This document shows, piece after piece, positions 5,448 to 5,570 of a stretch of DNA of 5,570 bases. The DNA comes from an uncultured Candidatus Peregrinibacteria bacterium (GTDB lineage: Bacteria > Patescibacteriota > JACMRA01). The position numbers and the translations under genes are program-made. The notes beneath the pieces are model-generated. The model searched no databases and had not been told where the DNA came from. It saw only the letters and a program-made list of their open reading frames with translations. The stretch is from contig CAKZLR010000005.1 of the NCBI GenBank assembly GCA_937127165.1, positions 1 to 5,570 on the forward strand, written 5' to 3'. Each line of letters begins with the position of its first letter. Position 1 is the stretch's first letter.

Positions 5448-5570
5448 CTAAAAATTAGAGATCATAAACTTGTGAATATACTTATGAAACTTATGAATAT
5501 ACTTATGAATATAATTATAAGTATAATAAACAAAAGCAGATTTTGAAAAATTACGAAAATTACTTAGAAG
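5448..5570 (-). other. Open frame reaching the window edge, possibly the end of another gene
   Basis: One minus-strand frame is open from the edge at 5570 to a TAG at 5448-5450, about 40 residues, including NFRNFSKSAFVYYTYNY and repeated K-Y-I-H. The opposite strand is also open from 5468 to the edge, giving Y-E-Y-T repeats. Both are driven by the 12-bp repeat, so neither is strong evidence of coding. Confidence 0.2.
5468..5524. repeat. 12-bp tandem repeat (ACTTATGAATAT), about 4.75 units
   Basis: Units are ACTTGTGAATAT (5468-5479), a shortened ACTTATGAA (5480-5488), two perfect ACTTATGAATAT units (5489-5512) and a diverged AATTATAAGTAT (5513-5524). All unit lengths are multiples of three, so reading frames pass through it. 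It lies upstream of the putative khpB promoter. Confidence 0.8.

Noticed and set aside
5468..5524. CRISPR array or replication origin iterons
   Set aside because: Units are contiguous 12-bp AT repeats without spacers, and there is no cas, rep or dnaA gene nearby.

Overview
AT-rich bacterial window in which every recognisable gene lies on the minus strand, so genes are best read from position 5570 down to 1. The likely source is a member of the Candidate Phyla Radiation (Patescibacteria), perhaps near Microgenomates. The clues are a MurA carrying an N-terminal XRE helix-turn-helix, a short KH-R3H protein without a Jag N-terminal domain, tight gene spacing, and no convincing Shine-Dalgarno sequence before any gene. 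The taxonomic call is inference from family features, not a search.

In order of transcription, the right half holds an upstream region with a putative promoter, a 12-bp AT inverted repeat and a 12-bp tandem repeat (5314-5570). A KhpB/Jag-like KH-R3H RNA-binding protein follows (4771-5313), then ribosomal protein uL11 (rplK, 4310-4735). Next come two short membrane ORFs (4125-4295 and 3892-4125) that meet at a run of eight T and probably form one three-helix membrane protein split by a frameshift. Then come ribose-phosphate pyrophosphokinase (prs, 2790-3824) and the HTH-MurA fusion (1093-2643). The intact genes cover translation or RNA binding, PRPP supply and the first committed step of peptidoglycan synthesis. 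They look like a loose housekeeping cluster rather than one pathway.

The left 1.1 kb looks like a gene-free spacer because no long ORF survives there, but it holds two decayed genes. Directly after murA (853-1091) is a DUF1232/YkvA-type small membrane protein that reads through cleanly once two single-base insertions are removed. At the edge (1-428) is the N-terminal half of a lactate/malate dehydrogenase family gene with several frameshifts, in-frame stops and an apparently lost start codon. Between them (429-852) I recognise no gene.

I did not find a new defence, mobile or RNA system. The observations most worth a second look are the two relic genes, the T8 junction in the small membrane protein, the HTH-MurA fusion, and the KH domain without its GxxG loop.
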